From Ectocarpus siliculosus (lineage: Eukaryota; Sar; Phaeophyceae; Ectocarpales; Ectocarpaceae), in contig FN647849.1 in the NCBI GenBank assembly GCA_000310025.1, positions 47,165 through 111,164 of the forward strand: 64,000 bases of DNA, given 5' to 3'. Of the stretch, positions 38,201-49,235 are shown piece after piece. Every line of letters starts with the position of its first letter. Position 1 is the first letter of the stretch. Position numbers and translations under genes: made by a program. Below the pieces are notes generated by a model. That model was not told the origin of the DNA, made no database searches, and saw only the letters and a list, made by a program, of their open reading frames with translations.

Positions 38201-41200
38201 TGGATACGGGAGAAATATTCAGTCTGTACTGTACTTTCACTCTTTTGGTGTTAAAGCAAATCCCAAACGGAGGGGAAAAGGGCAGAATGGTTAGGATGAT
38301 TTTGAAAGCACAGCCGTGGTGTTAGGGGTCACCACGCGTTTCGACCAAAAAAACATCTTGGAATAGCAATAGCTTCCCAATGTGGCGCACGCTCACCTAT
38401 TGCATGTTTTACACTGTTGTAGTAGCCTCACCCGTATTCCAGGGAACAAGCCGCAAATGAAAGTATCAAGAAAACATATTACGGGGGGTGAATTCACGCT
38501 CCAAAAGACGTCTAAAATGGTCGTGTCTTGACATAGAACTGATTTCACCAATCGAACGCATGGAAGACAACAGCACCGATGATTCACCGCCTGAATGAAA
38601 GCTTCAAACTCGATCAGTTACGATGTACATTTGATGCGAAAATCAAACGCAGAAAATATCCCGTCCACCGAAAGAACAACATACACCCACGGGATAAGAT
38701 GGAAGGATATTTGGGGGGGGGGGATCCGGATCCCCCACCCAGTTTTTTTTTTTCGGTACTCCGGCCCAGGTTTTCCTTCATATGGGGGATAATGGGAGTG
38801 GACAACTCAAAGCAGATTGCGGCCACAATTATCTGACTGTTTGAGACATTTTTGCGCTCCATTTGTTCTTTTCGGGGGATTCTTGCGTGTTTCCGTGAGT
38901 GGTGAGACATTGGGCAGCATGCTCTGTTCGAATGTACTTTCTTTGGGTTTCAGTAGTAGGCTGTGACAGCAGGCTGTGTGATGACCGCCACAATCGTTCT
39001 CTCTAAATCGGTATTCAAGTTGTTGAAGGGCGTGATAAGCGCGGCGGCATTGGATGTGAAGGCACTACCAACGTCACAAACAAACGTCACCGCCCCCACG
39101 GCAACAACTACATACCAAAATTCGTTTCTTAAAAGAAAATCAAACGAAGAGGGGGGCGTACTCATGCATCATTCGTTCACCTCGTGCCCAGGTTGGTCAG
39201 CGACCGTGGTGGCAGCAGCTGCCGTGGTAGCCGCAGCAGTAGTAGGAGGGAAACTACGGCCTGAAATCCTCTCCCTAGCCCAAGAATCCTCTAGTTGTTG
39301 GCTGTGGATACTCGTCTTTTTCGGTTGCACAGCCGGCCACCGTAAGCAAGTATGTGAACCAGCCATAACGGGGCAAGAGAAGGCGAAAACGAAAAGAAAC
39401 GAAGGAACGATCAGGACGACGGTGTCGGGTGGCCCTTTGCTCTCCATTCGACCTGTCGTGGAGAAGCAAAAAAAAATCCAGTGAAGCGTTGCGTCGTCGT
39501 AGCGCATAGAAAATATTTCGTTCGGAGCTTTGACCACACAGAAAACTCGACAAGGCGTGTAAGAATATTGTTGTTGTTCTTCTTGGTGAAGCAACCCGCC
39601 TTGTCATGCCATGCCACAGCCTGGCCCCTTGAGCGCGTTGTGCTCCGTACGAAAATTCGATGAAGCAGGCCGACGCGCGTGCAAGGGTGTCTCCTGTATC
39701 CACGACAAGAGAGTCTCCCGTTGCATTGCAACGCCAGCACGCGCGTATAGCAACAACAGCAAGCAGTGATCCCTCCCCTACTTCTACAGTAGTAGTAGTC
39801 TCTCTTGGCTTATTATACGTCCTCTTCGGAACTTCCTGCTCTCTGTTCTTTTCGGGCTTGGTTGGACTTGTTTAGCATCCACTTACAGTAGTGGTCCCTG
39901 TGTGTGGCCGAATAGTGCCAAGGGATCTGGCAGACCCTATACCGACGGTCGGCCAAATTTGACAATAATACAGAATTCAGCAACTGAAAAAACGTTACCC
40001 ACAAAAAAGAAATTTTCTACATACATACATGTAGTTTCCAGCGTTCTGCACCACATACATCTTTCATTTCACACCAACTTCCGCACCGTAATTCACAGGC
40101 CGCCTTGGGGCGGTGCGATCTGTATGTTCTCTGTAAGATATAGGGATGTATTTCGTTTGCTACTATTTGCTTGAGTGGGACAGGAGAATCAGTGAAGATT
40201 GATTTTTGGTCGCTCGTGTTATTCTCGTTCTTCGCTGCTGTTCCTGTCATCGATCGATGCGCTGTTTCTTCTTCGACCTTGAGCATGGTCTACTACCTGG
40301 TAGCCCGCGAGGTGCTCCGTCATGAGCATGTCCACAATCTCGTCGTGTGCCTTGTCCAGCATGCTCGCCAGCTGGTACTCCTCCGACGTTGACGCTGATG
40401 GTGATGACGAAGGCTGGATTCTGCTCCTGCTGTCATGTCGATTTCTGTTGTCCCCGTTGTCCTTGCCGTCGGCAGCAGCGCTCATTGCCAATGCGTCCAA
40501 GGTCGGGGCGGAGAGGCCCCCCTCCCCGCAGTACCGCCTGACATAAACACAACACAGCAGCACGGGAGAAAAGGTTCATGACCAGCGTTGATTCCTTCGC
40601 GACGACAAACAAAAAGTACACTACATTATGTACATTCTCGTCCACCCTGGAACGAGAATCAACGGGGCATCACCGCCTTGGAATTCTTGCAACAGCGGCA
40701 ACTGGGATGACGCCAGCCGAGACAACCAACGCCTGGAGTATTGTAAAAGTATTTGCTGTGGAAGCATAACGTTCGTACGTCGACAAGTTCGTATCGTATC
40801 GTTTCTCTGTACGAGTGAAGTAGTGGGGTTCGAGGAGAACGCGCCTTGTTGTTGTTGTTGTTGCTGTGTTATTTGGCCCCATCGCACAAATGTTAACTCC
40901 GCAGTCCACCCGGGTGAAGAGAATCTAGCAGAAGCGCCTGCGAAGCGATGATTTTTCTTCTCTCGAGCCTATTCATTGGATTTGTTGGATCACTGTCCTA
41001 CGCCGGTGTGTGCGTGTACAATCGCGAGGTCCCTTGCATTTCTGAGAAACTCGTTCTTATGAACTCTAGCAAAAATGAACTCACGACCATTTGTGACGTT
41101 CTTTGAACCGAAAATCGTGCTCCAGTTCCCCCCTCTCCTTACATTCGGATCACCGCCCAGCGCTTTCGCCTCTGCTCCGCCGTGGTGGCCTTTTGAAAGT

Positions 41201-44200
41201 CACGAATCTGCTCGAGGCAGTCAAGGCACCTGGTGCCCATGTCTCGATCGCCGACGTCCACGCTGCCGCCCTTTCTCGCTCCCAGAGAAGACAGGCTGGC
41301 CAGATACCGTTTGATGTGGAACATTATCCTTGGGTGCTCAAGAAAGGCGTCCTTTGCCGTGACCTGCAAGCATGTCGTGGTCGTTGTTTGAAGTTGTCAT
41401 TTTCGAATACCATCAAATAAAGTTGTTACGAATACCATCAAATAAAGTTGTTACGGATACCATCAAATAAAGTTGTTACGGATACCATCAAATAAAGTTG
41501 TTACGGATACCATCATGCGGACCCTTCCGGGTAGTCTTCTCCGCGATCCCCTTATCGGGGGTCCCCGCGGACGAGAGTGTATTCTCGCGTCCAGCGTGTA
41601 CTAGCTGAAGCTGACAAGTTGCACTAGCCCGCCGTTCGGCGAGATTCGTCGTGGTTTGAAAGAATGCGCACACCTTGTTCATCTGTGGGGGCTGTTGGCC
41701 CCTCTGCTCTGCATCGGCAGGAGGGCCGCCGCTTATCCCCCTGGTTTCTCCCCCTGCCAGCCCGTCGTGACACCCTTCCCCGTTGCTGCCCATGTCTGCA
41801 AGACCCTGCCAAAAGTCTGCGGGCTGCGAGGCTAGGAAATCCGGTAGGTAGTCGAACAGAAGAGTTTGGAACGTCTTCCGCATGGCTCCGTGAAAAATTG
41901 TCTGTACGGAGGGGCGGAAAGGGTGTGTGTGTGGAAACATATCGGAATTGCGTCAAGCACGAATCAGCATGATGGTCCTTTGAAGTTCGATTTGGTCATG
42001 AGGACAGGTGGTACAAGCAGGTGATTGTTGTGTTGTCGCTGGTGTTATCACGCCAAAACCGCCCTGGCTTCGGCGATCTGGCAACTCCCGCTGACGGGCT
42101 TAAGGCTCAACTTAGGCCACGTAAACACCCCCTCAAAGGCTGCCAAACTCAGGGCACAAGAAGCACAACCTCCAACTTGTTGCAAATGGATGGCGTAACG
42201 ATGACAGCCTATCGCGATGTGTACACGCGTGGATGATCCACGTTTTGACGAATGATTACTCCACGTAAATATTGATATTTTTTTACATCCTACTCTTTCT
42301 TGCTGTTCGTTTTCCTTATGTAGATGGTGGGCAGATCATATGCGCGTATTAATGCCTACGTGTTGCGCTTCCCCGAAGAAAAAAAACACACACACACACA
42401 CATACTCGACAGCGTGAACGCGGAGGAACGGAGAGGCCAGACTTACGTGCAGGCCATCGTTTTCGCGCGACAGCTTGAAGGTCACCCCCCCCCCGGCGGC
42501 CTTACCCCGAGTGTACAAGGTCTCGGCGATGTCTTCGCAGGTCTCTGCGTCCAGCTCTAACTTGTTGGGCGCGCACCCCGGCTTCAAGTACCTCTGGAAG
42601 CAACAAGTGATCGAAATGAAACGGGCGTACCGCGCAGGGCGTGAAACGCCCACGGGGATGCGGTCAATGCTAGCGTTTGGCAGCCGTAAAATAGAACAAA
42701 AGAGAAATACCTGAGAGCTGCTGGCTGAACCGAAGGAGAAGAAATTGACAAGGGATTCGAAGGGACGGGGGGGGGGTGCTCCGTGGTGTCGCATATTGTG
42801 TGCCGCAGGTAGGGGTATGTATACAATACCGGGACCGAGCGCCGGGCAGATAGTCCATCCAACAAAGCAAATATACCGGTGACGTGCTGGGAAGTCAGTA
42901 CCATCAGCATCAGGGATGAACAAGGCCGGGGGGAGAGATTTCTAGGAGGAAGAATGTGGGGCGCATACTCTATCAACTAGCCAGTAGCATCACAGCTGAA
43001 CAAGCTGCATCCCAACAACTGCTGTGAGGCAGCCTCGAGCACGTTGTCGTTATAAGCGTTGTTTTGTGACAACTGAGGCAGGGTCTGTTATCGCGTGAGG
43101 CCACTTCCAGCGACAGCCAAGCGTAGGCACAGAATCGCCTCGGGTGTGGTCGGGCAGACAACAACTGCTGTGCACGATAATATCACCCCCCCCCCCCCCC
43201 CCCCGTGGAAACGGGGTTCAAAATCCCCCCCATATTCTTTGCTGTCAATGTTATTGGATCCCCCGTACCCCCGCAATCTCTTTTGTCTGTTTGGAGGGGG
43301 AGGGGAAGAGGTGCTTCGGGTTTTTTTGTTGGGTTAATTTGACATTGTTGCACCCCTGCTCGTAGGAGGGGTGCCCCAAGGGGAATCCAATTCTAGCATG
43401 GGAGGAAATTGGTTGTGAAACTTTTTTGGGATTGGACCAGGGGGGGGGGGGGGGGGGGGGGTTTTAATGGGGGGTTGGGNNNNNNNNNNNNNNNNNNNNN
43501 NNNNNNNNNNNNNNNNNNNNNNNNNNNNNNNNNNNNNNNNNNNNNNNNNNNNNNNNNNNNNNNNNNNNNNNNNNNNNNNGGGGGGGGGGGGGGGGGGGTG
43601 TACTCATAGTCGTGCATGCCGTAGTCGTTAGACCATTGACCTCGCATCGCTACAAAGCCGGGACGGAGCACGCCGGGTTCTCACCGGACCAGGCTCTCAC
43701 ATCACCAAGCGCAAAGCGCCGTGAGGTATTTGGCGAGTCGCATGAAGGGTGAGCTGCATCCTGCTAAGGGTGTTCGGCATCTTGTGCTTACTTCCTTGCG
43801 TACGGATGACAGCTACGTATGACTTAATTTATTTTCTGGTGCTTTCACTTCCAGAGACAGTTGTAAGCACTGTGTAACTGCCTCGAGGATGCTTGACCAT
43901 TTTAACACAACGTGGTGCGATCATCCCCCGTTGCGCGGAGTGAGGGTTCTCGACCCCGCACAACATGATCTACTCGACCACCATTCATGGTTACCGCCAA
44001 AAAAAAAAACGAGGTAAAAACAAAAAAACGGTAACCTGGTTGCCGAGTTCACGAAGTGAATTGGCTTGTTTTACAACGTCGTTGCCAAGCGACAAAAACC
44101 CAATCCCGATGGCAAACACCGAGGGGGGGGCTTGTTTTACAACGTCGTTGCCAAGCGACGAAAACCCAACCCCGATGGCAAACACCGGGGGGGGCGACTT

Positions 44201-44844
44201 GTTTTACAACGTCGTTGCCAAGCGACGAAAACCCAAACCCCGATGGCAAACAAGGCCGAGGGGGGGGCGGGGTTTGGGTTTGTAGGGAACGCACCTGGGA
44301 ATCAAATGGTATGCACAAGAGGCAGGAGTTTTCTGACAGCGAGGGGGAAGATCATGCTCGTTTCGCTGTTGTTCCCGTACCCCTTGGCCTTGAAAACTCT
44401 AAGGAAAACATGGTAGTCACCTGGTAGATGCTCAGGGCACGAGGCTGGAGCTTCGTATGCCTCGCCGATCTTTGCGCATAGCTGTTGTATTCGTCACATT
44501 CCACCCAAAACTGTTTCAGCAACAAAAAAAAATGACAAAAGAGGGATGCAGGGAGAACGGTCGTTAGTTGTGGTGGCGTTGGTGTTGGTGTTGCGTTTAT
44601 TGCGTTGTTGTTGCTGCTGCAGTTGCCAATGCTGCCGCAGCTCCTGCTGCTGCCGTTACCAATGTGCTTTTTTTTCCATTCGACATGCACCTCTCGTTGA
44701 ACGCCTGCCCCGAAACAAACACTGAGAAGCCTTTCCTTTACCTTCAGCAAACTCCTTTACCTTAAGCAAACTCCCCGCGTTGTGACGCTCAAGCCAACTC
44801 TCAAAGAGTTGATGAAGACGCGGGCCTCTCAGAACTGACAGCAT
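35238..44844 (-). CDS. RGS-domain protein (nine exons, about 814 aa as modelled)
   Basis: Exons: 44844-44761, 44510-44421, 42593-42447, 41901-41674, 41363-41143, 40537-40297, 38001-37608, 36795-36194, 35675-35238. All junction phases agree and the total of 2445 bases is a multiple of three; the last three exons are less certain. Residues 1-132 are a regulator of G-protein signalling domain: RLHQLFESWLERHNAGSLLK, FWVECDEYNSYA, IYQRYLKPGCAPNKLELDAE, then MRKTFQTLLFDYLPDFLAS. RGS proteins speed GTP hydrolysis by G-alpha subunits at the membrane. The usual Glu-Asn contact pair before FW and the final Arg are not present, so activity may be altered. The rest is novel: basic LDCLEQIRDF..RRKRW, Ser-rich, and a KYNEDELVDMLTLLED tail. 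The true N-terminus may lie upstream, because a possible acceptor (CGTAG) precedes the frame. Introns hold repeats and a 25-bp tandem array. Confidence 0.8.
41405..41515. repeat. 25-bp tandem repeat, about 4.4 copies
   Basis: The unit GAATACCATCAAATAAAGTT followed by GTTAC recurs at 41405, 41430, 41455, 41480 and partly 41505, with an A-to-G change in later copies. Each has AATAAA on the plus strand, antisense to the RGS gene, within the intron between its exons four and five. Confidence 0.95.
43480..43579. other. Assembly gap (100 N) within a G-run
   Basis: One hundred unknown bases flanked on both sides by long G homopolymers. It lies inside the RGS intron 42594-44420, at the G-run end of an interspersed repeat. 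Confidence 0.99.
43597..44270 (+). mobile_element. Full-length G-run-bounded interspersed repeat (about 0.67 kb)
   Basis: After a G-run come the core (ACTCATAGTCGTGCATGCCG, GTTAGACCATTGACCTCGC, GGGACGGAGCACGCCGGG), a unique body, an A-rich stretch, and three tandem units of about 68 bp (TTGTTTTACAACGTCGTTGC ... CCCGATGGCAAACACC plus G-run). The minus strand of the core has TGGTCTAACGACTACGG, like a tRNA A box, so a Pol III origin is possible. It is inserted in an RGS-gene intron. No ORF. Confidence 0.85.
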
Positions 44845-47130
44845 GCTCAGCTCACCTCGAACCTACGATTGGGTTTGGGTTTCAGGGGAAAAGCCAGTTC
44901 AGGAATCAGGGCTAGGATTTACTGAAGTGTTTCGTTTCTCGCGGTTCCTTCTCAGGGGTACGCAGGAGGCTCGTCGGTACATTGCCGCGCACGTCTGATG
45001 ACCGCCAGGTACCCGTGATGCGTGTGCTCGACGCCCTAAACTCCCCGCCACTGGCACTATTTTGCGGGGCGGTACGCGAAACAACAAATCCTTTGAAGGT
45101 GTACAAAACAATTACGTAGGCATGAACAGGGATGCTTTTGACGTACTGTACGGCGCAACACGCAAACCCCTCACACCATGAGCAACAATGCAGGGTTACG
45201 AGAGAGATAGAGCAATAGGGTGCGCGGCACGCCCACGCGCATTTCCGCTCACACGAAGACATGCTGAGAAAAGAAACGCATATACCCTCACAAGCGAAAT
45301 TTTGTACGGAGACCGGCACTCAAGCACTGCCGGACGTCGATCATGTCCTCTTTCGCCGCCCCCACGGAGCTAGTCATCAAACTCCCCACGGGGGAGCCTT
45401 GTATTTGACGTTTTGGAGGCAGTGAAAGCCTCCCAAACAGGAGGTTGGCCGTGTTGTCCTATGTGGCCGGTTTTGGCGCTCCCTATGTGAAGAATTCGAG
45501 CCTGGGCGTGCCCCAAAACGTGGTAAAGTATCATGCGAGCTCTGGTGCTCATCATTACGCTTGGCCGTATATCTGCGTCACTGTAAACGTCGGTATGCCT
45601 TCGAAACCGGGCTAAGAAGTCAGCGTTGCAACCATTGTGTTTCACCCGCCATGTAGCCGGGGGGATGCCGTGGGTTGGTAGGGATGGTGGCTACACAACG
45701 AGAACCCATAGGGCTTGTAGCAAGACGAATCTCCGGATGTTGATTCGTTTGCCCTTGACCGGGAAGTTGCATGCGAGATCGTTGGGGTAGGCCAAAAACA
45801 GGATTGCTAGGTAGATTGGACGCCGGAGACAAGCACTGCAGTAGTCAATAGAAGCCAAATATTGGATGCACGCATGACTCACCCGGTCGCAGACAGTCTT
45901 GTCATCCTCTGGGAAATGAACTTCATACCCACGTATCACGGCCGAAAGCGGGTCAACGTTGCTCGTGGGGTTTCCCCCCTTGCCACCCCCCTTGCGATTG
46001 ACGGCACAAAACCCAAACAGCAGGGAGGAACGTCTCTCAGAATTGCCCGCGTTTGGTTCCCGGGACAACAGCTTTTGTTTTGACTCAAACAACATGTGGT
46101 GGGGCGAAGGGGGTGTTTTCTTGTGCAGACGAACGGATCCAGAGGTTCTTTGTGCGGCATCGGCGACGCGTCTCGCTTGGCCGGGTGTGATAAGTTGAAA
46201 GTTAACGAGATTGGTGCGGTTGTTTGGACACAGTCGCCAAACCCGGGCTGAAGCCAAGCACTACTGTCCGGCCCGGCGTGAAATACACGTGAAGTTGCAG
46301 CTATTTATCAACGTCATGTGGAGAGTTGTTCGTCTGAAATCCCTGGTGGCCAGAGGGGCAGGTTGGGCGCCGATCGCAGCCAACCTGCGAACGATGGGGA
46401 AGATTGGGTGCCTGGGGTTGACCTTGAAAACGTAGTTTTTTTCTTTTCTGCAAGCGCGCCATGCCATGCTGTAGTTGGATTAACGCCACTACTATCTGAG
46501 ATGCGGAATTACCTGCACACATCTACGTGTATTCTCCCCGCCCCAGGTTGCAATCGGTGACTAAACCTACCGACAACTTGACCTCTGGCCATCGGTGTTC
46601 CCCCATGTACAGCGTGGAATCATGGTGGCCAGGTTCTCTGCGCTAGGAGGCCGTTTTCGATAAATCTCTTGGGTTTACTGCAGCCAGATGCCGCCCTTTT
46701 CACCAACTCCTAATAAATGTAAGGTGGCAGATAGTTTAAATCTGAATCATGATGTCACCGCCCAAAGACCTCACCGGAACAACTTGGCTGCCGCCGAAAA
46801 AATGAACACAATCAACCAAACATGATGTAGAAACTGGAGGGAGCTTGCTTGCTTTCCGATGTATTAGTTGGCACATGAAGAGAGCCAAAACTCTCTGAGC
46901 GATCACCGCCCGCAGACATAAACCGAGTGGCGATGTACCATATCATTGTCAATTTTTTACGTAAGAACCGCAAAACTGCCGGCAGTGGGAGAACTTATGG
47001 TTGACAACATGACATTTCTCCAACAAAATCTTGTCCAATGGCCGGCTCGATTCTTTAGAGGTGACGCAGTAGTGCTGTGCGTAGAGCAGGTGCGGGATCG
47101 GAGATTGAAGCCGTACTTCACGGTGCTCTA

Positions 47131-47400
47131 ACTCGGCTCGCCCTTGGGTTCTCGAGCTCGCGACAGAGGCGTTGTGATCGGAAGATTGGCGAGCTCAGGT
47201 CGGCGAAGACAGTCGAAAAAGCCATCCCAAACCGATGTACCGCTCCACAAGGAAGGTCCATCTGCAATAGTGGTTGCGCTTTTTCAGTTGCCGTAAACCG
47301 GCTCGCCTTTGGAGTTTCGAGCCCGCGACCCCGCGACAGGGGCGTGGTGATCAAGAGACTGACGCGCCAGTGGGCGTCCACCGGCCAAGAAAGTCTAAAG
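47131..47400. repeat. Diverged direct repeat of about 165 bp
   Basis: GGCTCGCCC/TTTGG.GTT.CGAGC.CGCGAC...GGCGT.GTGATC recurs at about 47131 and 47298. The match decays beyond about 80 bp. Confidence 0.5.
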
Positions 47401-48257
47401 GCGACTGCTGGCTGATGTACTGCACGAAAACTTCTTGCGTTGTGGAGGGTGCAATAGTCTACAATGAAGAGGTTGATTTCTTGCGTCTCAGAGCTCAGAC
47501 ATGTCGATGTACTGTAGTTGAGACTACAGGAGTACGTACGTAAGACAATTTCTCACGGCTGTGCACAACATTTTTAGACCATATACACGCACACATGCAC
47601 GTCACAACGAGCGCTCAAACGAGACCACAAGCCAACAACCAATGGGGCGGGAGGGGGGCAGGAGACGGACGAGACGGCGAGGGAAGAAAGTAAACAAGAA
47701 GAGACGGACCGAGTGGCGTGATACGTGCCGGATTGAATTTCTTTTAGCCAATTCCCCCCCCCCCCAACGCTGCACCATTGCACCAACCCCCCACTAGTGA
47801 TGACGTACCATTACCATGTATCGCTGGTTGGTGGCCATGTTTGCGTGTTTGCTTGTTCGTTCGTTAGTGGTCTCTCCACCGTGTGCCTTATTCTGTCTCT
47901 TATTTCTTGTTACTTTGGGCCTGGTCTCTTTTTGTCCTCGCTCTTTTTCTTTTTCGTTCTCTTTTTCGTTTTCTTTTCTCTTTTCTTCCTGTTTCCTTTT
48001 ATTTTTTTCTCTTACTCTCTTTTTTCTCTTTGTCGCTCTTTTTTCTCTCTTTTTCTGTGTCAGATGGCCTGGTCTCTGCTTGCGCGTAAAACACCAAGAT
48101 TGAACCAAGAGGGTGTACCTCTTTCTCTCTGGCCCGTGATGCTGACTCCTAGTCTCAGTTGTTACCTCGCATAGCGCGCAGGGGGAGCGGAGAGTGGAGG
48201 ACTCCAGAATATCTGTCGTTGATTTCTATTGACATGCGGACCCCTCGGGGCCAGTTT

Positions 48258-48421
48258 GTTTGAGCGTACCTTTTTAGGGTAAGTTAGCCTGTGACCACGG
48301 GAATCGACCGCGTCAAGTGTTGGATCAGTACGGACTGTGAAGGTACTGGGTAGAGAGAGATCGGAACGGATTTTAATGTGAAGACAACAACAACAACAAC
48401 AACAACAACAGCAACAACAAT
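48258..48421 (+). mobile_element. SINE-like repeat with (CAA)n tail, subtype a
   Basis: It reads GTTTGTTTGAGCGTACC, TTTTTAGGGTAAGTTAGCC, TGTGACCACGGGAATCGACC, GGATCAGTACGGAC, GATCGGAACGG, TTTTAATGTGAAGACAA, then about 12 ACA units. It matches the 2383-2540 copy and shares its last part with subtype b. Confidence 0.7.
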
Positions 48422-48944
48422 ACATGCATACCCATTTGAGAACCTTACCAGACTCTAGACTACTCTGTAGTATACTAGTCTACATGTACACCGCCTGTGG
48501 TGGGAGGCAGGCTCCGCCCTACTGTACTACAATATACTGTAGCTGTTGAACTCTGCTGTTGACACCAGGTGATGGTGCCCCGTCGGAACAGCAGTATAAG
48601 TAGTGACAACATTTTGCCGGAAGTTCGTGATACAAAATGCAGCGGTGTTCTGTCCTGCAACGATACTCTTGGTGCCTGGTGCATGCCAAGGCTCACCGAT
48701 GTGGAAGACAAGCCCGCTCCCATACTGCCACTACTATGACTGCTGTCATCAGTCCCTGCTCCTCCTTCGTTCGTCCAGCAACCCCCTTTCGCTTCCCGCG
48801 CACCACGGAGTAGTCTACAGCAGAACCTGGTCGTTCTCGCTCCCCTACGTTGCGGCCCAACGCATGGTGGTTTTCGTGAGTAGCCAATCAGTAATCACGG
48901 TACTGGTGTGACCGGTTCCGGGAGAATGCTAAGTTCACGATATA

Positions 48945-49020
48945 TAGACATACATACATACAAATATACATACACACATACATACATACATACATACATA
49001 CATACATACATACATACAAC
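48945..49020. repeat. ATAC microsatellite
   Basis: About 18 CATA/TACA units just upstream of the NDR start. Confidence 0.95.
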
Positions 49021-49235
49021 ATACAATGCATGTAGGCTCTTCGGTGTGTAGGGAACGGTTACGAATCCACGCAGATATCCATGGAACTCCCAATAACGAC
49101 TCCCCCCGCCCCCCCAACGACGCCCCGAGCCCCGAGCCGAGTTTGCCGAGTCCATTTGCCGAGCGGTCTCACGAGCGCAGCAGGCAGGCGCAACCGCGAT
49201 AACAGGGCCGAGGAGGGGTCCACCAGTAGAAGGAG

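Larger units (their letters stand above)
44845..49235. other. Divergent intergenic region between the RGS and NDR genes
   Basis: It contains a 188-codon minus-strand ORF (45691-46257) without a recognisable domain, a diverged repeat pair at 47131-47400, a pyrimidine-rich tract (47930-48060), a SINE-like copy and an ATAC microsatellite. Promoters for both genes should be here; no clear core promoter motif was seen. Missing 5' RGS exons could also lie here. Confidence 0.5.

Noticed and set aside
45691-46257. 188-codon minus-strand ORF as a gene or old retroelement piece
   Set aside because: No catalytic motif, terminal repeats or phase-matched neighbours could be seen.
47816-48174. Phe/Leu/Ser-rich membrane protein ORFs
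   Set aside because: They are translations of a pyrimidine-rich tract in all frames, with no coding signature.
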